Below are positions 1 through 11,013 of a stretch of DNA of 64,000 nt, piece after piece. The notes beneath the pieces are model-generated. The model ran no database searches, was not told the DNA's origin, and saw only the letters and a program-made list of their open reading frames with translations. Numbering within the stretch: position 1 is the stretch's first letter; each line of letters opens with the position of its first letter. The DNA comes from Balaenoptera acutorostrata (taxonomy: Eukaryota; Chordata; Mammalia; Artiodactyla; Balaenopteridae). Location: contig NC_080075.1 in assembly GCF_949987535.1 (NCBI RefSeq), forward strand, positions 5,564,606-5,628,605, read 5' to 3'. The position numbers and the translations under genes are program-made.

Positions 1-45
1 CATCAGGGAAAATAAGAAAGGGAAGGTAATGAGAGTGAGGAGATA

Positions 46-1000
46 TTGCTTCAAACCTTAACTCCTCCAGATGAGCTAGCTGTCCCTGCCACTCCAGATG
101 TTATTCCAATATATCCACCCCTTCCACTACCTTCCATGTCTGTCCAGCCCCAATTCCTGACCCTGACAATCAGGACTATCCCTCCTTATAGGGATCAGTT
201 AGAAAATCCTGTGTTAGTTCCTGGGGCACAGGGATTTGGTCTGGTATTACCATCTAAGATCCGACAGGGCACCCAGTTTTGGCCAGGAGACACTCCTGGG
301 GCAGAATAACGTCCCTTATGCCATCATCTCATAGGGGCCTAAATGCAAATGACCAGCTGGCTGGGTTTCTCAGACTCGTTTAGTTGGAAAGATCGCAACC
401 CGCCTTATAGGGAGGATCCTCTACACCTGAAGCCAACTTGACAGCTGAACCAAATTGAGACGCCAATGAAGGAAGAATGCCTTTGTTGGAGTACTACTTA
501 TTAGTGCAGGGCTTTGAAAAAGGGGAACCAAAGCAAAAGCAGTTGAAAAATTTCAAGAAACTCAGCCAAAAAAAGAAGACCCCTCTGAATTTTTGGAAAA
601 GCTTTATCAAGACTACAGACATTATACTAACTCAGATCCCGAAGCCCCTGGAAATATTAGAATGGTAAATTTGACCTTCTTTGGAGTGGGAGGGGGTAAA
701 GTGCCTCAGATATCAGGAGAAAAGTTGCAAAAATTAGATGGTGCATTTGGAGTGAACCCTTCTCAATTGGTAGATGTTGCTTTTCAAATGTTCAATAGGG
801 AATAACAACAGGAGAAAGAAGATGCAAAATAAAATGCCACTTTTTTGGCAGCAGCACTGGATTCCTAGAGGGTGAGTAACCCGAAGAGAGGTAAGCCACT
901 GTTGGGGAAGGAACAATGCTCTTCCTGTTTCTTACTGCAAGAACGCTGGAAATCAGATTACCCTAGGCTAAATCATAAGATGAAAAACAATAAAAGATTA
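46..1000 (+). pseudogene. Endogenous gammaretrovirus-like gag relic (capsid and nucleocapsid part)
   Basis: This is a decayed ERV1-class gag segment. A short open stretch at 46-309 is proline-rich, as in the region before capsid. Positions 570-805 translate, across two frames, into a capsid C-terminal region with a recognisable major-homology-like block (EFLEKLYQDYRHYTNSDPEA), followed by the segment ending in a conserved-looking SQLVDVAFQMFN. Near 895-955 a nucleocapsid zinc-knuckle remnant shows the CX2C start but lacks the expected histidine. Stops and frame shifts at several points, including 306-470 and after 805, show it cannot make Gag. The element continues off the left edge. It is unrelated to IL1R1. 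Assignment rests on motif recognition, not a database search. Confidence 0.7.
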
Positions 1001-2572
1001 GAGCCTCTCATATGGTAGGAAGAGAGGAACACTCTGATGAATTCAGAGGTCCAGGGACTCCCTTGGACTTGAGGCACCTAATTCCCCATAGGAGTCCAGG
1101 GTAAAAGGGACCGTAGGGAATGAGGTGATTCACTTTCTGATAGACCTCACCCTGAAGTTTTTCACCAGAGCAGCTTGACATCAAAGTCCCACCCGAACAC
1201 GCTTTAAGCCTACAGATGGTGCTCATGAAAACCCCAGGAAAAGAGAGAGAACACTTTCCTCCGAGGTCTGTGAAAAGGTAAGAACAGATGTGTGTGCTAA
1301 CAACACCCAAGGGAAGGCCAAAAACACATGGCCACTACGAAACCCATTAAATAGGGACACTGGGACACCTAATCAAAAACAATATGCTCTGAGGCAAGGG
1401 GATCACTTCTCCCACAGATTGACTTGTCGAAATACCAGCCGGTGTAGTCAGAAAAGGACAAAGAGAGGGCCAAAGAGTGGGGTGTCCCTTGGATCCCAGC
1501 TCACCTGGCTGAAAATGTAGTGTACAGTTGTTTTGATTCCTGAGGCACTCTTGGACACTGTGCTGTCCCCATTTTGGGAGAGATGCCACCTTAATAGGTT
1601 CAAAAATAGATAATGGGGCCTAACCTACAAAAGACCATCCAGCCAGTCACTCAGAATTGTATGATTGGTGCTAAAAAGAACCCAAAGACTGCTCTTAAGC
1701 TTCCCCAGAGGAACCTGCGCCACTCGAATGCCTTGAGCTGCAGGAAATTTCAGATACCTGCTAGTGTTTGTGACCATTTTTTCAGGATAGGTGGAAGTAT
1801 ATCCCACCTGGACAGAAAAAGTCTGAAGAGTGCTGTTACCGAATCAGACCTGACTGCTTGCCATTTGAAAATCAATACGTGAGAGAGAGAGAGAGATTGA
1901 TAGAAAGGAAAGTTGCATTTCATCAGAATGCCAGCAATCTGGGGAGATGGTGAACTCAGTGTCCCCCAAATACCACCTCTGAAAATTCTGCTCAGCCATG
2001 AAAGTTTTTAAAAGGAAAAAGGGAAGCCATCTCAGTTAATCATTGAGATGGGGGGTCAGAGTTGTCGCCACCTCCCACGGTGTGCAGGCTTGTCGACTTC
2101 TTGTGATTTTTCTTACATACTATCTTGTTCACACAATTACTAAAAGCGAAGCTAGGGAAGAGATCTGGTCATCTGTTACTTACTTATTCTTCATTTCTAC
2201 TTTGATCTCTACAGAAAGAACCAACAGATTAGGTAAGATATTGTGTGATCAAAAGATTTGACAGGTGTGCTAGGGCTGGAGATGAGTAGAGCACGGGGGC
2301 GCCTGGTTTAAGGATAGTGACAAGGGAAACGGGTGCCTCCTGCAGAGAGCTCTTTCCTGCAAAGAACTCTTTCCTGCCAAAAGCTGCTCACAAATCCCCC
2401 TCGTCAGAACATAATTCCATTTCTATGGGATTATGGGCGAAAGTCCATCTTCTGTAACTTCTTCCTGCCGACCTAGGGCGCGGTATTCTTAGCATGGAAG
2501 ATGTCGATGTGGGTCTGTAGCATCTCTTTGCTCACAGTTGTAGTTGCCCATTTACATATACTGGAAGAACAA
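1001..2572. other. Unassigned, possibly more ERV-derived sequence
   Basis: There are only short open frames and none that I recognise. Because it follows a gag relic it may be further degraded provirus, but I found no convincing protease or polymerase motif and no defined LTR edge. A short GA run lies at 1880-1894. Confidence 0.3.
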
Positions 2573-2586
2573 GCTACAATTATTTT

Positions 2587-2876
2587 TTTAAATTAATTAA
2601 TTAATTAATTTTTGGCTGTGTTAGGTCTTCGTTTCTGTGCGAGGGCTTTCTCTAGTTGCGGCAAGCGGGGGCCACTCTTCATCGCGGTGCGCGGGCCTCT
2701 CACTATCGTGGCCTCTCTTGTTGTGGAGCACAGGCTCCAGACGTGCAGGCTCAGTAGTTGTGGCTCACGGGCCCAGTTGCTCCGCGGCATGTGGGATCTT
2801 CCCAGAACAGGGCTCGAACCCGTGTCCCCTGCATTGGCAGGCAGATTCTCAACCACTGCGCCACCAGGGAAGCCCA
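2587..2876 (-). mobile_element. CHR-1 SINE (tRNA-derived)
   Basis: The minus strand begins with the typical head (gggcttccctggtggcgcag), has tRNA-like A and B boxes (the B box is ggttcgagccc, near 2810-2820) and ends in an A/T-rich tail on the left. Diverged target duplications can be seen: gctacaattatttt before 2587 and actgcgattatttt after 2877. This is a nearly full-length copy next to the ERV relics. Confidence 0.9.
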
Positions 2877-2999
2877 AACTGCGATTATTTTGATGCCCAC
2901 AAAGGTATAGATTATTATGAGCAATAGTGTTAATCCCACTTTCTTAAGGCCATTCCTGGAATTGTGCTAGCCCTAGACTCAGTACTGCTCAAGATGGAG

Positions 3000-5049
3000 C
3001 AGCTTGTGTCATGGCTGCAGTCTGGTCATCATGCAGTTGGCTTTTCCCTCTGTTGGCAGTTATAGTATCTGTAAAACAACTCAAGAATGTGCATCAGACA
3101 CTGAGTCTGTGACTCAATTTTCCTAATCATTAGCTGCTTCAGCCTGCTGTTTTGTGACTCAGTGACGCCTGGGAGACTTCGGCTTTTCTATAAGCAAGAG
3201 GCAGGAGACAAGGTGGGGTCTCCATACTGGATGGGGGGCCCGCAGGGTTCTGCTCAGTTCTAATCCCCCATTTTCTCTGATACTCCTCAATGCTGAGGAG
3301 GGACAGGTGCAGACCGAAAAAAAGGAGTAATGTTTTGGATAGAGAGGTTAATCGTAAACTTGACTGAGGAACCCACAGGGTCCTGTTCAGTTTCACCAGC
3401 AGACACTCTTTTCAGAATGGCTGGTGGTGTCTGAGGGTGACACAACTCAGGGAATTCAAGTTCTTGGCAATACAGAATTGTATATGAAATGACATCCACA
3501 ATGGCCACCCAGTTTTACCTTGGATGTCTGAACCACAGCTACTCCATTTTGACTTTCAAATACATTTCTCTCCTTAATGGACAAAGTAGGTGTCACCATC
3601 AATGATTTTAGTGCTTTTCTAGATATGAGGAGATGCAAGAATTTGGGCTCCTGAAAGCTTCTCCTGAAAATATCTCACTATCTGAAGGCCTGTTCTGCCA
3701 GTTTTTCTCAGAACACGGAGTGCCTCATTGCTGATCTTCACCCTGAACTCCTTTCAGTGTGTGTTGAAGGTCAGCAACTGCAGTGGCTTGTGACTTAATC
3801 CTTGCAGAGGAGGATGGCAAGTGCCAAGTTTTGGTCGGCATTGCCCCCTCATGGTGATAAATTCGACCATGGTTTGGAAGGCATTTCATGACCATTTCAT
3901 CCCATGGTGCTAGGAATGTTCATTCCTAGGTCAGGCGAGGATTTTGTTAATAGGCCACTCAATGTGCTATTACTGGACTAGGCCTTATTAACAGTAGCCA
4001 AAAGTCTCTGGACCACCTGTCTTACTAGTCTGTTATGGCCCAGGAAGAAGTTCCCTCTTGTTGCTTCTTCTCATATCTAGAGCTACACTATTGCAATCAC
4101 TGATCTTACATAGAACTATATATGTGATCAGCTGTTTCAAGTCACATAGTCATCATTATTTTTATCAGAGTCTGTCATACATTTGGTAATACAAGAGGCA
4201 ACAATTTTGTAAAACAGGAAATATAGAAAACAATATAGCTAGCAGTATTAGTAAGGTCATAAGTAAGAATCTAAGTTAAGAACTTCCATTAGGTGCAGCC
4301 CAACATATCCCCAGGTCATCTCACTTAGTCTATTCTGTACCAAACCTTATCTTTAAGGGAAATTATATATTGGCCTTGTCCATAGGGCACCCAGCCCAAT
4401 TTCCTAATGTTTCTAGGCTGGTTATCCTTAGTGTGGTTTAATTGTTCCCAACATAAGGGAGCCTTTAAACTTCAATGATCATAGCCTGATGTTAACCACA
4501 TAAATCCATCCCATAAATGTGGGAGGTTATATTCTTTGGCTGAAATTTTACTTGTTGCTATGATTGAGCTTGAGTAACTTTAGAAGAAATTTTACATTTA
4601 TGACCAGGATCAGAGCAGGTATTATTTATTGGCCAGGGGAGGGGATCCAACCTCCCCTGTCCAATAATATCAGTAGTGGCCTGAACAGAACTATAATTTC
4701 TTTCTCCTAGAATAAATTTCCTAAGGGCCAACCAATAAGGGCCATGGAGTGGAAAAATCCACCAAGGTAACCAAGAAGTACTGGGTATAGTTAATTGACT
4801 ATAAACCTAACAATTGGGTCAAATTTAGCTCTGCATAAGATTGTGAAATACAGTTGGTTCATAAGCAGATGTGGGAGAAATGATCAAAGTAATTGATACA
4901 TAGGCCTGGTCCAGTATCTTGGGTCAGGTCTCCACTTCAGATGTCATCTGCTTCTTATCCTGGTCTGATAGTTTCTCCTCTGAGCATTGTTTTAAGGTGA
5001 TTTTGAGGTCAACAATCCTCTATAGGCCAGTCCAGTGCAGAGGCCCTTT
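3000..5049 (-). pseudogene. Probable ERV1 envelope / 3' proviral relic
   Basis: The minus strand directly downstream of the integrase-end relic holds env-like pieces. The clearest is near 4600-4740, which stays open over more than 40 codons and includes an alternating hydrophobic and glycosylation-like composition (FILGERNYSSVQ). Below it are repeated stop codons and frame changes. The lower part (3000-3650) may be 3' LTR. Two similar blocks there (near 3240-3262 and 3369-3391) look like an internal duplication. It is broken throughout and not functional. The family is inferred from position after pol and composition, so confidence is modest. Confidence 0.45.
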
Positions 5050-5344
5050 CTAAGTGGAAATATTAATCAAAGACTCAATTCCTTTCAGTTTTGCTGTACA
5101 TGAGCTAGTTAAGAGTATTTGATAAAAGTCCTTCCATCTAGGTTGGAGATAGTCCTTTAAATTATGCATAATCATCTGGTTGCAGGTCATGGGGCGTCTG
5201 ATCTCCATCCAAAGACAGATTACTGAGATAAGCTTCAGAAACAAACTTAGAGTGTCCTTTTACTAATTCCATTAAACTTTGCAACAATAAACCTAACAGC
5301 AAGGAACTATCTGGGATGTGAGTCTTAGTAAATGCAGACCGCAA
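5050..5344 (-). pseudogene. Retroviral pol relic (integrase C-terminal end)
   Basis: Two overlapping minus-strand frames (5162-5344 and 5050-5244) carry the hallmark of a gammaretroviral integrase C-terminus. One ends HDLQPDDYA, resembling the conserved LxPGD block. The other contains LQPRWKDFYQILLTSSCTAK, resembling the PRWKGPYxVLLTTPTAVK block, and then GIESLI. A frame shift separates the two blocks. The order pol then env on the minus strand supports a provirus in that orientation, opposite to the gag relic at the left edge. Not functional. Confidence 0.65.
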
Positions 5345-5990
5345 TTAACAAAACTAGACTTTAATATCCATTGAAACATAATCTTCTCTCTAAAATTATC
5401 CTCATTTCTACCAAATATAGCCAAATTAAAATATTTGTTTGCAAAATGAGTCTGATTAATTGATCATATAGGCTCTTTTTAAACTGATTGTGCTGAAAAT
5501 TTCCATAAGGAGTCTTCAGATTGAAGCTTCGAAAAGGCCTTTAGGAAAACCACACCAAGGGCTAGTCACAGGTTTTATCTTACAAATTTGGGTGAATTCC
5601 TTCCTTTTTGAGGTCCCCCAAATACCTTGAGATTTCTGAACATGTTAGGAGGTGGCCTTCCTAATTTATCTGATAAAGCTGCTGGAACTAAGAATTTCCA
5701 ATTTCTGGAGGGATCAGGTAGAGAGAAAAATGCTTCAGTTTTGCTTACAAAGGCATAATTTACCAAATTCCCATAAGTCATAATTACCTTAAGGGGAAAG
5801 TTTTCTTTTTACCTGGAAAAACACAGATTAAAAGCCAGTAATATTTTACACAAAACCAAAAATATAACCACATTCATCACTTTACTCCTATGTAATCTTT
5901 TTTTTTTTTGGTTTGTTTGTTTTTTGGATTTTTTTTTGTTTTTTTCTGATAATAAAATTTTAATCATTACCCTTTCCTCAGACTGTTTTA
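5345..5990. other. Unassigned stretch between ERV relic and L1
   Basis: AT-rich with T runs near 5899-5995. An upstream part of the same provirus could be hidden here, but I recognise no motif. Confidence 0.3.
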
Positions 5991-5994
5991 TCTC

Positions 5995-8900
5995 TTTTTT
6001 TTTCCACACACACTGTATTTTATTTTACAAGAGATAAATAAACTGACACCAAGCATTGTAAATGGATGACCACAACAAAAGCAACAATGATTGCAATTAC
6101 CAAACATGAAACACACTCATACTATGTCATAATATTGACATTCAGTCCAGTAATCCTCCACTGTAACAGCTCCTTTACTTTGCAGTGAAAATTGATTTGT
6201 ATATTTTTTGCCTCTGGGTCCTTGTGGGATTTTTTTTTTTTATTCAAACAGAAAGTCACAAAAATTATAATCATCCTCATCAGTTCACTCAGTCCCATGT
6301 AATTAATTTTTTTTCATCTTGATCTTTTGTTAGTACTTTTATGAATTCATCAGTTTTCCATTAGAGTTCTGAAAATGCTTATTCATTCAGTTCAGCAGTA
6401 TAGTCAGTTACCAGAAACCTGTACTTGTCAGAGTCTTTTCCATGAATTCCTTGAAGATAAAACCATTTTATAGGAACATTTTTGCAAAAGCATCAGAATA
6501 CACCCAGAACTGTCTGTAAATGACAAAAGACTTTAAAATGACCACGGTTAAAGATTTGATGAAAGTTCATAATAATGCAATTGACAAGGAAATTTAGTTA
6601 TTTCTGAGATACACATTTTAAAGAAATAACTAGAATTATTACTTACAACATTATACCAGAACATATAAGATTTTTAGAAATTTCATGCAATGTCTGAAAC
6701 ATTTATATTAATACGTTTCCATACAAATAACCCAAAGAAAGTTTAGTATTAGTTGTTTTTTTGTTTGTTATTTTATACTGCAGGTTCTTATTAGTCATCA
6801 ATTTTATGCACATCAGTGTATACATGTCAATCCCAATTGCCCACTTTAGCACACTACCATCCCCACCCCACCACTGATTCCTCCCCTTGGTGTCCATACC
6901 TTTGTTCTCTACATCTGTGTCTCAACTTCTGCCCTGCAAACTGGTTCATCTGTACCATTATTCTAAGTTCCACATACATGCGTTAATATACGATATTTGT
7001 TTTTCTCTTTCTGACTTACTTCACTCTGTATGGCAGTCTCTAGATCCATCCAAGTCTCAACAAATGACTCAATTTCGTTCCTTTTTTATGGCTGAGTAAT
7101 TTTCCATTGTATATATGTACCACAACTTCTTTATCCATTCGTCTGTCAGTGGGCATTTAGGTTGCTTCCATGACCTGTCTATTGCATATAGTGCTGCAAT
7201 GAACATTGGGGTGCACGTGTCTTTTTGAATTACGGTTTTCTCTGGGTATATGCCCAGTAGTGGGATTGCTGGGTCATATGGTAGTTCTATTTTTAGTTTC
7301 TTAAGGAACCTCCATACTGTTCTCCATAGTGGCTGTATCAATTTACATTCCCACCAACAGTGCAAGAGGGTTGCCTTTTCTCCACACCCTCTCCAGTATT
7401 TGTTGTTTGTAGATTATCTGATGATGCCCATTCTAACTGATGTGAGGTGATACCTCATAGTAGTTTTGATTTGCATTTCTCTAATAATTAGTGATGTTGA
7501 GCAGCTTTTCATGTGCTTCTTGGCCATGTGTATGTCTTCTTTGGAGAACTGTCTATTTAGGTCTTCTACCCAATTATGGATTGGGTTGCTTGTTTCTTTA
7601 ATATTGAGCTGCATGAGCTGTTTATATATTTTGGAGATTAATCCTTTGTCCATTGATTCGTTTGCAAATATTTTCTCCCATTCTGAGGGTTGTCTTTTCG
7701 TCTTGTTTATGGTTTCCTTTGCTGTGCAAAAGCTTTGAAGTTTCATTAGGTCCCATTTGTTTATTTCTGTTTTTATTTCCATTACTTTAGGAGGTGGATC
7801 AAAAAGGATCTTGCTGTGATTTATGTCAAAGAGTGTTCTTCCTATGTTTTCCTCTAAGAGTTTCATAGTGTCCAGTCTTACATTTAGGTCTCGAATCCAT
7901 TTTGAGTTTACTTTTGCGTATGGTGTTAGGGAGTGTTCTAATTTCATTCTTTGGCATGTAGCTGTCCAGTTTTCCCAGCACCACTTATTGAAGAGACTGT
8001 CTTTTCTCCATTGTATATCTTTGCCCCCTTTGTCATAGATTACTTGACCATAGGTGCGTGGGTTAATCTCTGGGCTTTCTATGTTGTTCCATTGATCTAT
8101 GTTTCTGTTTTTGTGCCAGTACCATATTGTCTTGATTACTGTAGCTTTGTAGTATAGTGTGAAGTCACGGAGTCTGATTCCTCCAGCTCTGTTTTTTTCC
8201 CTCAAGATTGCTTTGGCTATTTGGGGTCTTTGGTGTCTCCATACAAATTTTAAGATGATTTGTTCTAGTTCTGTAAAAAAAAAAAAAAATGCCATTGGTA
8301 ACTTGATAGGGATTGCATTGAATCTGTAGATTGCTTTGGATAGTATAGTCGTTTTCACAATATTGATTCTTCCAATCCCAGAACATGGTATATCTCTCCA
8401 TCTGTTGCTATCATCTTTAATTTCTTTCATCAGTGTCTTATAGTTTTCTGCATACAGGTTTTTGTCTCCCTAGGTAGGTTTATTCCTAGGTATTTTATTC
8501 TTTTTGTTGCATTGGTAAATGGGAGTGTTTCCATAATTTCAATTTCAGATTTTTCATCATTAGTGTATAGGAATGCAAGAGATTTCTGTGCATTAATTTT
8601 GTATCCTGCAACTTTACCAAATTCATTGATTAGCTCTAGTAGTTTTCTGGTGGCATTTTTAGGACTCTCTATGTATAGTATCATGTCATCTGCAAACAGT
8701 GACAGTTTTACTTCTTCTTTTCCAATTTGTATTCCTTTTATTTCTTTATCTTCTCTGATTGCCGTGGCTAGGACTTCCAAAACTATGTTGAATAATAGTG
8801 GTGAGAGTGGACATCCTTGTCTTGTTCCTGATCTTAGAGGAAATGCTTTCAGTGTTTCACCATTGAGAATGAGGTTTGCTGTGGGTTTGTCATTATATGG

Positions 8901-10787
8901 CCTTTACTATGTTGAGGTAGGTTCCCTCTATGCCCACTTTCTGGAGAGTTTTTTTTTTTTTTTTTATCATAAATGGGTGTTGAATTTTGTCAAAAGCTTT
9001 TTCTGCATCTTTTGAGATGATCATATGGTTTTTATTCTTCAATTTGTTAATATGGTGTATCACATTGATTGATTTGCGTAAATATTGAAGAATCCTTGCA
9101 TCCCTGGGATAAATCCCACTTGTTCATGGTGCATGATCCTTTTAATGTGTTGTTGGATTCTGTTTGCTAGTATTTTGTTGAGGATTTCTGCATCTATATT
9201 CATCAGTGATATTGGTCTGTAATTTTCTTTTTTTTGTAGTTTCTTTGTCTGGTTTTGGGATCAGGGTAGTGGTGGCCTCATAGAATGAGTTTGGAAGTGT
9301 TCCTTCCTCTGCAATTCTTTGGAATAGTTTCAGAAGGATAGGCATAACCTTTTCTCTAAATATTTGGTAGAATTCACCTGTGAAGCCATCTGGTCCTGAA
9401 CTTTTGTCTGTTGGGAGTTTTTAAATCACAGATTCAATTTCAGTACTTGTAATTGGTCTGTTCATATTATCTATTTCATCCTGTTTCAGTCTTGGGAGAC
9501 TGTACATTTCTAAGAATGTGTCCATTTCTTCTAGGTTGTCCATTTTATTGGCATATAGTTAGTTGCTTGTTGTAGTCTCTTATGATCCTTTGTATTTTTG
9601 TGTTGTCAGTTGTAATTTCTCCTTTTTCATTTCTAATTTTGTTCGTTTGAATCCTCTCCCTTTTCTTGTTGATGAGTCTGGCTAATGATTTATCCATTTT
9701 GTTTCTCTTTCAAAGAACCAGCTTTTAGTTTCATTGATTTTTGCTTTTTTCTTTGTTTCTATTTCATTTATTTCTGCTCTGATCTTTATGATTTCCTCCT
9801 ACTAACTTTGGGTTTTGTTTGTTCTTCTTTCTATAGTCACTTTATGTGTAAGGTTAGGTTGTTTGAGACTTTTCTTGTTTCCTGAGGTAAGATTGTATTG
9901 CTATAAACTTCCCTCTTAGAACTGCTTTTGTTGCCTCCCAAAGATTTTGGATCAACACGTTTTTGTTTTTATTTGTTTCTAGCTTTTTCTGAATTTTCTC
10001 TTTGATTTCTTCAGTGATCCACTGGTTCTTCAGTAGAGTATTATTTAGCCTCCACATGTTTGTGTTTTTTGCAGCTTTTTTCTTGTAGTTGATTTCTAAC
10101 CTCATAGTGTTGTGGTCAGAAAAGATGCTTGATATGATTCCAGTTTTCTTAAATTTACCAAGGCTTGCTTTGTGGCCCAACATGTGATCTATCTTGGAGA
10201 AGTTCCATGTGCACTTGAAAAGAATGTTTATTCTGCTGCTTTCAGATGGAATGCTCAATAATTATCAGTTAAGTCCATCTGGTCTACTGTGTCATTTAAG
10301 GCCTGAGTTTCCTTATTGATATTCAGTCTGGATGTTCCGTCCATTGATGTAAGTGGGGTGTTAAAGTCCCCCACTATTATTGCCTTACTGTCAATTTCTC
10401 CTTTTATGTCTGGTAACATTTGCCTTATATATTAAGGTGCTCCTATGTTGGGTGCATATATATTTACAATCGTTAGATCTTCTTCTTGGATTGATCCCTT
10501 GATCATTATGTAGTGTCCTTCTTTGTCTCTTGTAACAGTTTTTATTTTAAAGTCTATTTTGTCTGATATAAGTATTGCTACTCCAGCTTTCTTTTGATTC
10601 CCATTTGCTTGGAATATCATTTTCTATCCCCTCGCCTTCAGTCTGTATACGTCTCTAGATCTTAAGTGGGTCTCTTGTAGGTAGTATAAGTACAGGTCTT
10701 GTTTTTCTATCCAGTCAGCCAGTCTGCCTTTGGGTTGGAGCATTTAATCTGTTTACATTTAAGGTGATTATCAATATGTTTTTTTTT
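5995..10787 (-). mobile_element. Older L1 LINE, 3' part (3' UTR and most of ORF2)
   Basis: The 3' end lies on the left: the T run at 5995-6003 is the poly(A) tail in minus orientation, and AATAAA-like signals stand near 6020-6050. ORF2 pieces on the minus strand are 7069-7365, 7414-8430, 8430-8780 (reverse transcriptase, with FADDMILY), 9142-9345, 9854-10258 and 10432-10620 (endonuclease part). Multiple stops and frame shifts inactivate it. It stops abruptly in the inter-ORF region at about 10787, where a second L1 begins; its missing 5' part resumes at 15927. Confidence 0.88.
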
Positions 10788-11013
10788 TTTTAGGGATCAT
10801 TGAAAGGAATGTTAATTTATCAAATTAGATTTTTCTTTTAATCAGTCATCAACTTTATACCCATCAGTGTATACATATCAATCCCAATTGCCCAATTCAG
10901 CACACCACCATCCCCATCCCACCGCAGTTTTCCCCCCTTGGTGTCCATACGTTTGTTCTCTACATCTGTGTCTGAACTTCTGCCCTGCAAACTGGTTCAT
11001 CTGTACCATTTTT

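Noticed and set aside
7466..9015. Series of plus-strand open frames (for example 7466-7738 and 8512-9015)
   Set aside because: Antisense shadows of L1 ORF2; the same frames recur at 11516-12204 because the L1 copies are homologous.
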